From Quadrisphaera setariae (GTDB taxonomy: Bacteria > Actinomycetota > Actinomycetes > Actinomycetales > Quadrisphaeraceae), in contig NZ_VKAC01000020.1 of assembly GCF_008041935.1 (NCBI RefSeq), forward strand, positions 1 through 55,419: a stretch of 55,419 nucleotides of DNA. The letters are read 5' to 3'. A program made the position numbers and the translations under genes. Under the pieces are notes generated by a model. The model worked only from the letters and a program-made list of their open reading frames with translations. It did no database searches and was not told where the DNA came from. Positions within the stretch are counted from its first letter, which is position 1; every line of letters starts with the position of its first letter. Shown here in pieces: positions 1-8,560 of this stretch.

Positions 1-159
1 TGCTTGAACGTCTCGGATGCGAACGCGAAGTGGTTCTTCGACCTGGCGCGGCGGGGGGACGTGGTGGATGTGACCGGGACGGGTCGGGCGATGGAGCTGA
101 CGAACGGGTTGGGTGACTGGGTGCTGAGCTGGGAGCAGTGGACCGCACCCCAGACCTGA
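1..159 (+). CDS. L,D-transpeptidase, C-terminal end only (5' truncated)
   Basis: The 52 residues visible begin CLNVSDANAKWFFDLARRGD and end WTAPQT before TGA. This matches the end of a YkuD-type L,D-transpeptidase catalytic domain, in which the motif SHGC(V/L)N(V/M)S holds the nucleophilic cysteine; that cysteine is the first codon of the window. Such enzymes make 3-3 crosslinks in actinobacterial peptidoglycan outside the cytoplasmic membrane. The N-terminal part (signal or lipobox, Ig-like domains) lies outside the window, so subtype cannot be judged. The family call rests on a short but very characteristic stretch. Confidence 0.85.
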   Translation, partial: CLNVSDANAKWFFDLARRGDVVDVTGTGRAMELTNGLGDWVLSWEQWTAPQT

Positions 160-220
160 TCCCGCGGGCCTGAGCCGTGCCCGCTCGGCTCGGAGGACCG
201 TCACGCCCACGACGTGCCCA

Positions 221-391
221 CCCACCGTGATCATGGACCTCCGGAACACCTGCGGGCCACCTGCCGACCACCGGCGGTGCTGGTCTTGGCGGTGGGTCGG
301 CGTGTGAGTGTCCACGCGGCGGCGGATCGCCGAGGTCGGCGACCTCCCTGCCGCGAGGTATTCCGCAGGTCTGTGATCACGAAGCGGGTGG
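221..391. repeat. Diverged inverted repeat pair, GTGATCATGGAC family
   Basis: Bases 221-250 (CCCACCGTGATCATGGACCT followed by a CCGGAACACC tail) reappear as an imperfect reverse complement at 357-391 (GGTATTCCGCAGGTCTGTGA continuing into TCACG). About 21 of the first 25 aligned bases agree. The same core, CCGTGATCATGG with a GCGAACACC tail, occurs about 33 kb away at 33310-33362, again as an inverted pair. This suggests a small dispersed palindromic repeat. Function unknown. Confidence 0.65.
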
Positions 392-540
392 CAGCCCTCC
401 TCGGCGCCTTCCCGGCGTGACCGGGCGACCACGCGCAAGGGGCCGGTCCTCCGAGCACCACCACGTCGACACGCTGAGGAGCCGTCCCGCTGCGCGGGCT
501 GCGCCTTCCTCCACGCGCATCGACAGCCCGACGGCCTCCG

Positions 541-774
541 TCAGGGAGCCGGTCGGGGCCCCGGACGGACGTCGAGCAGGTCACCACGACCTGCGCGACG
601 CGCGCAGTCACCGCACTCCACGAACTTCACCGTGGGGGTCGACCGCGTGTCGACGTGCCGCAGGTGCCGCTGACCAGCGGGGACCGGCAGTCTGCAGCGG
701 GCGCAGGTCAGGGGCACCACGCTGACGCGCACCTGCGTGTGGATGCCTCCGCTCACGGCCCCATCATCGGCCAT
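541..774 (-). CDS. Possible small zinc-ribbon-like hypothetical protein
   Basis: A 77-residue frame starting MADDGAVSGG contains two Cys-X2-Cys knuckles, LTCARC and ECGDCARR, about 30 residues apart, an arrangement typical of small zinc ribbons. A purine-rich stretch (GGGGGCGAGGCGGGG) lies directly before the ATG. It would be divergent from the oxidoreductase at 953, with the palindromic repeats between them. No known family is recognised, and GC-rich chance frames are common, so this is tentative. Confidence 0.4.
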   Translation of the reverse strand: MADDGAVSGGIHTQVRVSVVPLTCARCRLPVPAGQRHLRHVDTRSTPTVKFVECGDCARRAGRGDLLDVRPGPRPAP

Positions 775-792
775 CCCCGCCTCGCCCCCTCC

Positions 793-900
793 CGCACTTG
801 CCGCGGAAAAGCGCGCCAAGGAGCCCCTCCTCCTCGCACTTGCCGCGGAAAGTGCGAGGAGGAGGGGGCCTGGAGGCGCACTTGCCGCGGCAAATGCGGG
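793..900. repeat. Triple CGCACTTGCCGCGG palindromic repeat
   Basis: Three copies of CGCACTTGCCGCGG start at 793, 835 and 878 (about 42-nt spacing). The third is close to a complete palindrome (TTGCCGCGGCAA core flanked by CGCA and TGCG). The middle copy forms an 18-bp perfect stem: arms at 824-841 and 850-867 around the 8-nt loop GCCGCGGA. It sits between a possible small minus-strand gene and the oxidoreductase gene. It could be a transcript structure, a regulator site or a mobile palindromic repeat. Confidence 0.75.
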
Positions 901-952
901 AAGGAGAGGGGGGCGGGGAGCTCGCCGTGCGGTCCGCCCGCACATCAGCAGG

Positions 953-1972
953 ATGGGACGGGTGCGTGCCGTCGTCTACGAGCGGGCCGGTGGCCCCGAG
1001 GTGCTCCAGCTGGTCGAGCGCGAGGTGCCCGAGCCCGGACCCGGCGAGGTCAGGCTGCGCGTCGCCTTCTCCGGGGTGAACCCCACCGACTGGAAGGTCC
1101 GCTCCACCACCGACCCCGCCGCTGGCTGGCAGGTGCCCCACCAGGACGGCTCGGGGATCGTCGAGGCCGTCGGCCAGGGCGTCGACGCCGGGCTGCTCGG
1201 ACGCCGGGTCTGGGTCTGGGAGGCGGCCTACGGGCGGCCCTGGGGCACCGCGGCCGAGCAGGTGCTCGTCCCCGCCACCCACGTGGTCCCGCTGCCCGAC
1301 CACGCCTCGTTCGAGCTGGGCGCTGCGCTCGGCATCCCCTTCCTCACGGCGCACCGCTGCCTGACGCTGGGGGAGTCCGCACCCTCCCGTCTGGCCCCGG
1401 GCACCTTCGAGGGACGCACCGTGCTGGTGCAGGGCGGCGCCGGCGCCGTGGGCGCTGCCAGCGTCCAGCTGGCCGCCTGGGCCGGCGCCCTGGTGCTCGC
1501 CACCGTCTCCGGACCCGAGAAGGCGCAGCTCGCCTCTGCCGCCGGCGCGCACGACGTCATCGACTACCGCCGGGAGGACGTCGCCGCGCGCGTGCGGCAG
1601 GTGGCGCCGCGCGGCGTCGACGTCGTCGTCGAGGTGTCCGGGGCCAACGCGGCCCTCGACTCCGCGGTCCTCGCCCCGCACGGCGCCGTCGCCCTCTACG
1701 CAGGCACGCCGGGGGAGGAGATCACCATCCCGCTGCGCGACCAGATGGCGCTGAACGGCCAGTGGCACTTCGTGCTGGTCTACACCGCTCCGCGCACCGC
1801 GAAGGCCGCTGCGGTGGAGGACGTCCAGGCCGCCGTCGCCGCCGGGGCCGTGCGCACGGGCCGGGACGCGGGGACGCCGCTGACCGTCCTCCCGCTGTCC
1901 GAGGCCGCTCGGGCGCACGCCGCCGTGGAGGGCGGTGCGGTGGGCAAGGTCCTCCTCGACGCGACCGCGTGA
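953..1972 (+). CDS. Zinc-independent quinone oxidoreductase / MDR-family alcohol dehydrogenase
   Basis: The product is about 339 residues. It opens with the family pattern MGRVRAVVYERAGGPEVLQL and has the N-terminal GroES-like domain (SGVNPTDWKVR) followed by a Rossmann domain with the nucleotide-binding loop VLVQGGAGAVGAASVQLA. The Cys/His zinc ligands of classical alcohol dehydrogenases are not evident, so an NADPH:quinone reductase-like activity on small carbonyl or quinone substrates is most likely. Physiological substrate unknown. The ATG at 953 was chosen; GTG at 962 (MRAVVYER) is an equally plausible start. Upstream in-frame sequence runs through the palindromic repeats and is probably not coding. 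Confidence 0.8.
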   Translation: MGRVRAVVYERAGGPEVLQLVEREVPEPGPGEVRLRVAFSGVNPTDWKVRSTTDPAAGWQVPHQDGSGIVEAVGQGVDAGLLGRRVWVWEAAYGRPWGTAAEQVLVPATHVVPLPDHASFELGAALGIPFLTAHRCLTLGESAPSRLAPGTFEGRTVLVQGGAGAVGAASVQLAAWAGALVLATVSGPEKAQLASAAGAHDVIDYRREDVAARVRQVAPRGVDVVVEVSGANAALDSAVLAPHGAVALYAGTPGEEITIPLRDQMALNGQWHFVLVYTAPRTAKAAAVEDVQAAVAAGAVRTGRDAGTPLTVLPLSEAARAHAAVEGGAVGKVLLDATA

Positions 1973-2160
1973 CCGTGGAGCTGGCCGTGGAGCTGGGCGC
2001 GGCGCCCGCGGGCGATGACGCGCCCCCGCTGCGCGACCGGGTGGTCGCAGGTGGGTCACGATCCCCCCGACGGGTCGACCAGGCGGTTTCACCGGGCGGA
2101 CGAGGGGTACTCAGCAGAGGGTCGGAGTCGAGACGAGGCCGAGGCGAGGGGTCGATCAGC

Positions 2161-2619
2161 GTGCCGGTCAGCATCGAAGTGCCCGCCTGCACCGTGCGGT
2201 GCGTCCGCGTGCGCCACGAGCCGGCCGAGGTGTCCTCCGTGCGGCGCGCCCTCCACGACGACCTCCTCCGCGACCCGCGCACGTCGCTCGTCGCCGACGA
2301 CGTCGCCGTGGTCACCAGCGAGCTGGTGGGCAACGCCGTGCGGCACGGCAGCCCCCTCGACGGCGGGCTGCTGGTGCGCTGGCGCGTCACGGGGGACGAG
2401 GTCGCCGTCGAGGTCGTCGACGGCGGAGGCGGGGACGGCCCGCCGCGCGAGCTGTCCGCCCACGACGCCGACCCGATGGACGTCTGCGGGAGGGGCCTGT
2501 ACATCGTCGAGGAGATCGCCCGCCGGTGGGGCACGACGGTCGACACGGCCGGGCACCGCACGGTGTGGGCCCTGGTGCCCTTCGCCGCCTCCGCCGTCCC
2601 GGAGCGCCTGGGCGCCTGA
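2161..2619 (+). CDS. Anti-sigma-factor-type ATP-binding protein (HATPase)
   Basis: A 152-residue single-domain protein with GHKL ATPase motifs: N-box ELVGNAVRHGSP, G1 box VEVVDGGGGDGP and G2 box GRGLYIVEEIA. This is the architecture of RsbW/SpoIIAB-like anti-sigma kinases that are abundant in actinobacteria, often without an adjacent sigma or anti-sigma-antagonist gene, as here. The GTG start is preceded by AGGGG at 2147-2151 with good spacing. Partner sigma factor cannot be inferred. The frame is open far upstream, but only this part has domain sequence. Confidence 0.82.
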   Translation: MPVSIEVPACTVRCVRVRHEPAEVSSVRRALHDDLLRDPRTSLVADDVAVVTSELVGNAVRHGSPLDGGLLVRWRVTGDEVAVEVVDGGGGDGPPRELSAHDADPMDVCGRGLYIVEEIARRWGTTVDTAGHRTVWALVPFAASAVPERLGA

Positions 2620-2641
2620 GCAGGGTCGGTACCGTGCGGGG

Positions 2642-3586
2642 GTGACGTCCCTGCGCCTGGTCTACCTGGGTCCGCCCGGCACCTTCACCGAGGTGGCCGC
2701 GGGGCGCGCCCCCGGCACCGCAGGCGCTGAGCGCGTGCCCGTCGCCAGCGTCGACGCGGCCCTCAACGCCGTGCGCGAGGGCGAGGCCGACTTCGCCGTC
2801 GTGCCGATCGAGAACTCCGTCGAGGGCGGGGTCACCTCGACCCTCGACGCCCTCGGGGCGGGCCGGCCCCTGTCCATCCGCGCCGAGGTGCTGGTCCCGG
2901 TGACCTTCGTGCTGGCCGCGCGCCCGGGCACCGCCCTCGCGGACGTCCGCCGGGTGGGCAGCCACCCGCACGCGCTCGCCCAGTGCCGCGGCTGGGTGGC
3001 CGAGCACCTCCCGGCCGCCCTCGCCGTGCCCGCGCTGTCCACCGCCGCCGCCGCCCAGGTGCTCGGCGGCGCCGCAGGGGAGGCCCCCTACGACGCCGCG
3101 CTGTGCGCCGAGCCCGCCGCGCTCGCCGCCGGCCTGGAGGTCCTCGCGCGCGACGTGGCCGACAACGCCGGGGCCGTCACCCGCTTCGTCGTCGTCGGTC
3201 GTCCTGCGGCCCCGCCGCCGCCCACGGGGTCGGACAAGACCACCGTGGTCGCCTCCCTCGCCGAGGACAGGTCGGGCGCGCTCCTGGAGCTGCTGGAGCA
3301 GTTCGCCACGCGGGGCATCAACCTCACCCGCATCGAGTCGCGTCCGCAGGGCACCGAGCTGGGCCGCTACACGTTCTCCATCGACTGCGAGGGGCACGTG
3401 GCCGACCCGAGGGTGTCCGAGGCGCTCATGGGCCTGCACCGCGTGTGCCCGCGGGTGCGGTACCTGGGGTCCTACCCCCGCGCCGACGGCCTCGCGCCCG
3501 TGCCGCCCCCGGGCACCGCTGACGCCGACTTCACGGCGGCTCGTGCGTGGCTCGCCGACCTCCTCAGCGGGCGCCCAGCGACCTGA
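2642..3586 (+). CDS. pheA: Prephenate dehydratase
   Basis: Converts prephenate to phenylpyruvate in phenylalanine synthesis. The 314-residue protein begins LRLVYLGPPGTFTEVAA, as in the periplasmic-binding-fold PDT domain, and includes the FAVVPIENSVEGGV segment. The C-terminal ACT domain carries GALLELLEQF and the ESRP motif (RIESRPQGTELGRYTF), which normally mediates feedback inhibition by phenylalanine. A TACCGT hexamer at 2630-2635 stands 6 nt before the GTG, which suggests a leaderless mRNA and supports this start. It is followed by a convergent lipid kinase gene that overlaps its 3' end by 23 bases. Confidence 0.93.
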   Translation: MTSLRLVYLGPPGTFTEVAAGRAPGTAGAERVPVASVDAALNAVREGEADFAVVPIENSVEGGVTSTLDALGAGRPLSIRAEVLVPVTFVLAARPGTALADVRRVGSHPHALAQCRGWVAEHLPAALAVPALSTAAAAQVLGGAAGEAPYDAALCAEPAALAAGLEVLARDVADNAGAVTRFVVVGRPAAPPPPTGSDKTTVVASLAEDRSGALLELLEQFATRGINLTRIESRPQGTELGRYTFSIDCEGHVADPRVSEALMGLHRVCPRVRYLGSYPRADGLAPVPPPGTADADFTAARAWLADLLSGRPAT

Positions 3587-4712
3587 AGCGGGCGCGCGCG
3601 CTGATCGGTCGGCGCGGGGCGCGGTGGGAGACGCGCACGACGAGGGCCTCCTCGTCCACGCGGATGCGCAGGGCCGCGGCCTCACCGATCGGGTCCCCGT
3701 CGATCTGCGCCTCCTGGGGCTGCTCGGCCTCCAGGTCGATCCGCTGGCCGCGCCAGTGCGCCAGGCGCTGGTCGCCCCAGGTGCGGCGGGTGATGACGCG
3801 GCCCGCGACGTCGAGCCACCCGACCACGCCGCGCGGGCCGATGGCGAGGACGTCGAGGTAGCCGTCGTCCACCTCGGCGTCCGGCATCAGCGCCAGGCCG
3901 CCCTGCACGCGTCCGACGTTGCCGACCACCGTGGTCCGCACGCGGCGGCGGTGCTGCACGCCGTCGACCGTGATGTCCATGCGGACGCGGTCGCCGTTGA
4001 ACCGCTGGAGCCCTGAGACGAAGTACGCCGCCGGTCCCACCTTGGCCTTCAGGGCCTCCGGTGCGTTGGCCATGATCTCCGCGTCGAAGCCCATCCCGGC
4101 CATCACCAGGAAGCACTCCTCGGGCTCGGGCTCGGTGGCGCCCGGGCGCTCCACGGAGATCCAGCCGACGTCGATGCGCCGGTCGATGCCCGAGAGCACC
4201 ACGCGCATGGCCGCCTCGACGTCGTCGGGGGGGATCTCGGCCGCGCGGGAGGTCACCACGTCGAGGTTGCGGGCCAGCAGGTTGCCCGTGCCCGCGGGCA
4301 CCAGGCCCAGCGGCGTCCCGGTGCCGGCCAGCACGGAGGCGATGCGCCTGACCGTGCCGTCCCCGCCGAAGGCCACCACGACGTCGGCCCCGGCGGCCAG
4401 CGCCCGGCGGGCCTGGCTCGTGCCCGGCTCCTCCACGGTGGTCTCCAGCCACAGCGGCTCGCGCCACTCCAGGTCGCGGCAGGCCCGCTCCAGGGCCGTG
4501 CGCACCGGACCGGTGTCGCTGACCTTGCTGGGGTTCACGACGACGGCGGCCAGCGGGCGCCGGTCCGGTGCGGTGCGCTCCAGCGCGGCGGTCCGCTGGG
4601 CGATCCGCTCGGCGATGCTGCGCCGCAGCTGCACCGCGACCGTCGTCGCGATCACGGACATCACCAGCGCCGCGACGGCGACGACCAGGGAGATCAGCTC
4701 GGTGGTCGTCAC
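3564..4712 (-). CDS. Diacylglycerol kinase-family lipid kinase
   Basis: About 382 residues. One N-terminal membrane helix (residues 5-29) precedes a DAGK catalytic domain with NPSK (60-63), the nucleotide loop GGDGTV (116-121) and [12 protein letters not shown] (139-150). It probably phosphorylates a lipid such as diacylglycerol at the inner membrane face, though sphingosine- or YegS-like specificity is possible. It lies between pheA and serS, head-to-head with serS and tail-overlapping pheA. TAGCGT (minus strand, 4720-4725) sits 7 nt before the GTG, which points to a leaderless transcript; a GTG at 4721 is the alternative start. Confidence 0.88.
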   Translation of the reverse strand: MTTTELISLVVAVAALVMSVIATTVAVQLRRSIAERIAQRTAALERTAPDRRPLAAVVVNPSKVSDTGPVRTALERACRDLEWREPLWLETTVEEPGTSQARRALAAGADVVVAFGGDGTVRRIASVLAGTGTPLGLVPAGTGNLLARNLDVVTSRAAEIPPDDVEAAMRVVLSGIDRRIDVGWISVERPGATEPEPEECFLVMAGMGFDAEIMANAPEALKAKVGPAAYFVSGLQRFNGDRVRMDITVDGVQHRRRVRTTVVGNVGRVQGGLALMPDAEVDDGYLDVLAIGPRGVVGWLDVAGRVITRRTWGDQRLAHWRGQRIDLEAEQPQEAQIDGDPIGEAAALRIRVDEEALVVRVSHRAPRRPISARARFRSLGAR

Positions 4713-4778
4713 GACGCGCACGCTATCGGCGGACGCGTCGCGGCGAGACGTGGAACCAGCGCGACTACTCTTGCGGGG

Positions 4779-6044
4779 GTGATCGACGTGCGCCTCCTGC
4801 GCGATGACCCGGAGTCGGTGCGCGCCAGCCAGCGCGCCCGCGGAGCTGACGAGGGCGTCGTCGACGCCGTGCTGGCGGCCGACACGGCCCGCCGGGCGGC
4901 GATGACCACCTCCGAGGGGCTGCGCGCCGAGCAGAAGGCGCTCGGCAAGCAGGTCGCCCAGGCGAAGGGCGAGGAGAAGACCGCGCTGCTCGCCCGGGCG
5001 AAGGACCTCGCCGAGCAGGCGAAGGCGGCCGCCGCGGAGGCCGACGCGCAGGGCGCGGAGTTCGACAGGCTCATCCGCAGCCTCGCGAACGTGGTCGAGG
5101 GCGCCCCTTCCGGTGGCGAGGACGACTACGTGGTGCTGCGCGAGGTGGGCACCCCGCCGTCGCTGGAGGCCCCGAAGGACCACCTCGAGCTGGGCGAGCT
5201 GCTCGGCGCCATCGACGTGGAGCGGGGCGCGAAGGTCTCGGGCTCCCGCTTCTACTTCCTCACCGGGGTGGGCGCCCGCCTCGAGCTGGCGCTGCTCAAC
5301 CTCGCCGTGGACCGGGCGGTCGCCAACGGCTTCAGCCCGATGATCACCCCGACGCTGGTCAAGCCCGAGGTCATGGCCGGCACCGGCTTCCTCGGCGAGC
5401 ACGCCGACGAGGTCTACCGCCTCGCCGCCGACGACCTCTACCTCGTCGGCACCTCCGAGGTGGCCCTGGCGGGCTACCACGCCGACGAGATCCTCGACCT
5501 GTCGGCCGGGCCGAAGCGGTACGCCGGCTGGTCGGCCTGCTACCGCCGCGAGGCCGGCAGCCACGGCCGCGACACCCGCGGCATCATCCGCGTCCACCAG
5601 TTCCACAAGGTGGAGATGTTCAGCTTCTGCAGCCTGGACGACGCCGCCGCCGAGCACGAGCGGCTGCTCGGCTGGGAGGAGGAGGTGCTCCAGGCCGTCG
5701 AGGTGCCCTACCGCGTCATCGACGTGGCCGCTGGGGACCTCGGCACGAGCGCGGCCCGCAAGTTCGACTGCGAGGGCTGGGTGCCCTCGCAGGGCCGCTA
5801 TCGCGAGCTCACCTCGACGTCGAACTGCACGACTTTCCAGGCGCGGCGCCTGTCGGTGCGCGAGCGCACCGACGGTGACGGGGGAGCGACGCGCCCGGTG
5901 GCCACGCTGAACGGCACGCTCGCGACGACGCGCTGGCTGGTGGCGATCCTCGAGAACCACCAGCAGCCGGACGGCTCCGTGGTGGTGCCGGCGGCGCTGC
6001 GACCGTTCATGGGCGGCCTGGAGGTCCTCGAGCCCGTCCGCTGA
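4779..6044 (+). CDS. serS: Seryl-tRNA synthetase
   Basis: Charges tRNA-Ser with serine in the cytoplasm. The 421-residue class II synthetase has the N-terminal helical arm (Ala/Glu/Lys-rich coiled coil, about residues 30-95) and a catalytic core with motif 2 ([19 protein letters not shown]) and the C-terminal [19 protein letters not shown] element. Length is normal for the family. TACTCT at 4766-4771 lies 7 nt before the GTG start, so the mRNA is probably leaderless. Promoter and start face the lipid kinase gene across a 66-base gap. A hairpin at 6065-6099 probably ends the transcript. Confidence 0.97.
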   Translation: MIDVRLLRDDPESVRASQRARGADEGVVDAVLAADTARRAAMTTSEGLRAEQKALGKQVAQAKGEEKTALLARAKDLAEQAKAAAAEADAQGAEFDRLIRSLANVVEGAPSGGEDDYVVLREVGTPPSLEAPKDHLELGELLGAIDVERGAKVSGSRFYFLTGVGARLELALLNLAVDRAVANGFSPMITPTLVKPEVMAGTGFLGEHADEVYRLAADDLYLVGTSEVALAGYHADEILDLSAGPKRYAGWSACYRREAGSHGRDTRGIIRVHQFHKVEMFSFCSLDDAAAEHERLLGWEEEVLQAVEVPYRVIDVAAGDLGTSAARKFDCEGWVPSQGRYRELTSTSNCTTFQARRLSVRERTDGDGGATRPVATLNGTLATTRWLVAILENHQQPDGSVVVPAALRPFMGGLEVLEPVR

Positions 6045-6064
6045 CCCCAGCTCCTCCACGGTCG

Positions 6065-6099
6065 AGGGCGCTGCGCACACCCGGTGCGCGCAGCGCCCT
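6065..6099 (+). terminator. Probable serS terminator hairpin
   Basis: AGGGCGCTGCGC (6065-6076) pairs perfectly with GCGCAGCGCCCT (6088-6099), giving a 12-bp stem with an 11-base loop, 20 bases after the serS stop. There is no T tract, as is usual for high-GC actinobacteria. Confidence 0.6.
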
Positions 6100-6147
6100 G
6101 AGCCGTCCCGGTGGGCGGCGGGGGAGCGGCGCAGCGGGGAGCCTGAG

Positions 6148-6211
6148 TGCCGGTGGGCAGGCTGAGTGCCGCTTCCGGCGCCGGACCCGGCACTGAGCCT
6201 GCCCACCGGCA
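6148..6211. repeat. Long near-perfect inverted repeat between serS and the glycosidase
   Basis: Arms of 24 bases at 6148-6171 and 6188-6211 are reverse complements with a single mismatch, separated by 16 bases. The arm sequence contains TGGGCAGGCTGAGTGCCG. A further TGAGTGCCG copy just upstream and GAGCCTGCCC just downstream repeat parts of the arms. It may be a second terminator or a dispersed palindromic repeat. Confidence 0.7.
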
Positions 6212-6246
6212 ATGAGCCTGCCCGGCCGCTGCGCGCGGGTGGACGG

Positions 6247-6260
6247 TGGAAGCGCTTCCA
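6247..6260. promoter_or_regulatory. LacI-family operator at the glycosidase promoter
   Basis: TGGAAGCGCTTCCA is a perfect 14-bp palindrome of the LacI/GalR operator type. It abuts a -10-like TACCGT (6263-6268) placed 6 nt before the ATG at 6275, so a bound repressor would block RNA polymerase. The same site with one mismatch (TGTAAGCGCTTCCA) precedes the LacI gene that heads the transporter operon at 16702-16715, so that regulator is the likely ligand. Confidence 0.8.
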
Positions 6261-6274
6261 CATACCGTCGTCGC

Positions 6275-8560
6275 ATGCGTCTCGACGTCGAGCTGCGTGA
6301 CCGCCGGATCCTCGTGGGCGGCACCCCGCAGGTGCTGCGCGCTGGAGAGGTCCACTACTTCCGCCTGGCCCGCGACGGCTGGCGCCGCCGCCTGGAGCTG
6401 CTGCTCGAGGCCGGCGGCGACACCGTGGCGACGTACGTCCCGTGGGGCGTCCACGAGCTGGCCGACGGCACGCTCGACCTCACGGGCCGCACCCGCCCCG
6501 AGCTGGACCTCGGGGCGTTCCTCGACCTCGCGGCGGAGCTCGGTCTGCTGGTCTTCGCGCGTCCCGGCCCGTTCCAGATGGCCGAGCTGCGCCACGAGGG
6601 CCTGCCCGGCCGGATCGGCCGCGACCACCGCGACCTCGTGCCCGTCGGCTGGGACGCCGCGCCCGCGCCCACGCCCGACCTGGACGTCGCCGCTCCGCGC
6701 TTCCTGGACCTGACCCGCCCCTGGTACGCGGCCGTCGGAGAGGTGCTGCGCCCGCGTCTCGCGCCGAACGGCGGCCCGGTCGTGGCGGTGCAGCTGGACA
6801 ACGAGGTCGGGATGCTCTCGTGGGTCTCCAACACCCCGGTGCTCACCGAGCACGCCGTGGCCGAGCTGCGCGAGCGGGTGGTCGCGGCCCCGGACCGCCG
6901 CCCCGCGGCCGCGTACCCGGCGCCGGACGCGCCGCTGGAGGAGTGGCTGGCCGCGGTCCGGTCGCCCTCGCCCGAGCTGGCTCCCGACCTGCGCGTCGAC
7001 CTCGCCGAGCTGCACCGCGACCGCGCCGCCCGCTACCTCGCGTCCCTGGCCGACCTCGCCCGCGAGCACGGCTTCGGCGACGTGCCGCTGCTCGTCAACG
7101 TGCACGGCACCGCCGCCGACAGCGCCGCGCCGCTGCCCATCGGCATCAGCCAGCTGCAGCGCTCGTGGCAGGGGGCGGTAGGGGGCGTCGCGGGGATGAC
7201 CGCGGGAAGCGACCACTACGTGGGCTCCCTCAGCGCCGCCGGGGCGGCCGAGATGCACCTGGCGCACGCCTTCCTCGCGGCCACGCTGGGCCCCGACCAG
7301 CCGCTGACGGTGCTGGAGCACGAGTGCGGCACCGGCGACTACGGCGGAGACCTCGGCGCCCACGTCGACCCGGAGGCCGTGGACCTCAAGACCCGGCTGC
7401 TGCTGGCGCAGGGCGCGCGGCTGTTCAACTGGTACCTCTTCGCCGGGGGCGCCAACTGGTCCGACCCGCGCCCGGGCGAAGCCCAGCAGCGCATCGGCAT
7501 CACGGGTGAGCGCCACGGCGCCGCGGCCCCGGTCACGCCGGAGGGAGAGCGTGGTCCCGCGTTCGCCAGCACCGCGGCCTCGATGCGGGCCGTCGCCGAC
7601 CTGGAGCGCTGGGCCGCGGTCTGGGAGCCCGAGCACGACGCCCTCGCCGTCGGCTACCTCCCCTCCGCGTTCGCCACCGAGCACGTCCACCCCGCCGACG
7701 AGGCCGGACGCGCCCTGCGCGCCGACCTCGAGCAGCACCGCTTCGGAGGCCCGCGCGGGATCCTGCCCCGGGTGCTGCTGGCCGAGGGCTACCGCTTCGG
7801 CGCCGTCGACCTGGAAGACCACGACGACGACGAGGACGGGCGCTGGCCGCGCGTCGTCGTCGTCGGAGCGGGTCGCGTGCTGGACGGCGGGGTGCAGGAG
7901 CGGCTCGTGGAGCACGTGCGTGCCGGCGGTGGGCTCCTGCTGGTGGGGGACCTGCCCGAGCTCGACCTGCGCGGGCGCCCCTGCACCGCGCTCGCCGACG
8001 CGCTGGGCCTGCGGCGCACCGGCGAGGTGCGCTCCGGCCCCCGGATGCCGTGCGACGTGCGCCCCGCCGGCGGGACGACGGGCTGGGCCGAGGTGACGTC
8101 GAGCCGGGTCAGCGCCCTCGCGCCCCCGAGCGCACCGGGCGCGGAGGTGCTGGCGGTGGAGGCGACCTCCGGGAAGCCCTGCGCGGTGGCGGTCCCGCTG
8201 GGCGAGGGGTCCGCCGTCGTGGTGGCGGCCGACGCCCCGCTGCCCAGCGGCTGGTACCGCTCGCTGGTCGAGCGCCTCGGCGCCGCACCGGGCCTGCACG
8301 TCGAGGGCGCGGCTCCCGGTCTGGTGGTGGCGACCACGGCGACCCCTGAGGGCGAGCGGTTCCTGCACCTCATGGCCACCTCAGGGCACCCGCAGCGGGT
8401 GCGCGTCAGCGAGCGCGACGCCTCTGGCGCGCTCATGCCGCTGCTGGGCGGACGCCCCGTGGAGCTGGCCGGCCGCAGCGGGACCATTCTCCGTCTTGAG
8501 CCGGTTCAACCCGATTACGGTACCGGCCACAGGCACCAAACTCTTAGGGGCAATGAATGA
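6275..8560 (+). CDS. GH35-type beta-galactosidase-like glycoside hydrolase
   Basis: A 761-residue cytoplasmic protein without signal peptide. The N-terminal TIM barrel shows the GH35 pattern AGEVHYFRLARDGW, TYVPWGVHE and FARPGPF, with QLDNEVG (candidate acid/base Glu177), LEHECGTG (candidate nucleophile Glu348 or Glu350) and FNWYLFAGGANW, which matches the family's NxYMFHGGTNF. It probably releases galactose or a related sugar from imported oligosaccharides; the exact substrate is unknown. The operator at 6247-6260 ties it to the transporter operon at 9970-16685. The last 25 or so codons (from about 8485) are much less GC-rich than the rest and look like foreign sequence, so the original C-terminus was probably replaced by an insertion. 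The stop overlaps the next start by ATGA. Confidence 0.8.
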   Translation: MRLDVELRDRRILVGGTPQVLRAGEVHYFRLARDGWRRRLELLLEAGGDTVATYVPWGVHELADGTLDLTGRTRPELDLGAFLDLAAELGLLVFARPGPFQMAELRHEGLPGRIGRDHRDLVPVGWDAAPAPTPDLDVAAPRFLDLTRPWYAAVGEVLRPRLAPNGGPVVAVQLDNEVGMLSWVSNTPVLTEHAVAELRERVVAAPDRRPAAAYPAPDAPLEEWLAAVRSPSPELAPDLRVDLAELHRDRAARYLASLADLAREHGFGDVPLLVNVHGTAADSAAPLPIGISQLQRSWQGAVGGVAGMTAGSDHYVGSLSAAGAAEMHLAHAFLAATLGPDQPLTVLEHECGTGDYGGDLGAHVDPEAVDLKTRLLLAQGARLFNWYLFAGGANWSDPRPGEAQQRIGITGERHGAAAPVTPEGERGPAFASTAASMRAVADLERWAAVWEPEHDALAVGYLPSAFATEHVHPADEAGRALRADLEQHRFGGPRGILPRVLLAEGYRFGAVDLEDHDDDEDGRWPRVVVVGAGRVLDGGVQERLVEHVRAGGGLLLVGDLPELDLRGRPCTALADALGLRRTGEVRSGPRMPCDVRPAGGTTGWAEVTSSRVSALAPPSAPGAEVLAVEATSGKPCAVAVPLGEGSAVVVAADAPLPSGWYRSLVERLGAAPGLHVEGAAPGLVVATTATPEGERFLHLMATSGHPQRVRVSERDASGALMPLLGGRPVELAGRSGTILRLEPVQPDYGTGHRHQTLRGNE

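Larger units (their letters stand above)
160..952. other. Repeat-rich intergenic region with one possible small gene
   Basis: About 790 bases without a confidently assignable long gene. It holds a diverged inverted pair at 221-250 and 357-391, a possible small minus-strand gene at 541-774, and three copies of a palindromic CGCACTTGCCGCGG element at 793-900 next to the following oxidoreductase gene. Long reading frames here lack recognisable domains and look like GC-rich chance frames. Confidence 0.6.

Noticed and set aside
655-2160. Very long open frame continuing upstream of the anti-sigma-type ATPase
   Set aside because: Runs antisense-like through the oxidoreductase gene in another phase, Arg/Gly/Pro-rich without domains; a GC-driven open frame.
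4780-6263. Minus-strand open frame extending the lipid kinase upstream by more than 500 codons
   Set aside because: It is the complement of serS; the kinase homology starts with its membrane helix near 4712.
8498-8540. tRNA-like GGTTCAACCC followed later by ACCA at the left edge of the low-GC insert, considered as a tRNA attachment-site remnant
   Set aside because: The preceding and following bases do not form an acceptor or T stem, and no matching copy occurs at the right edge.
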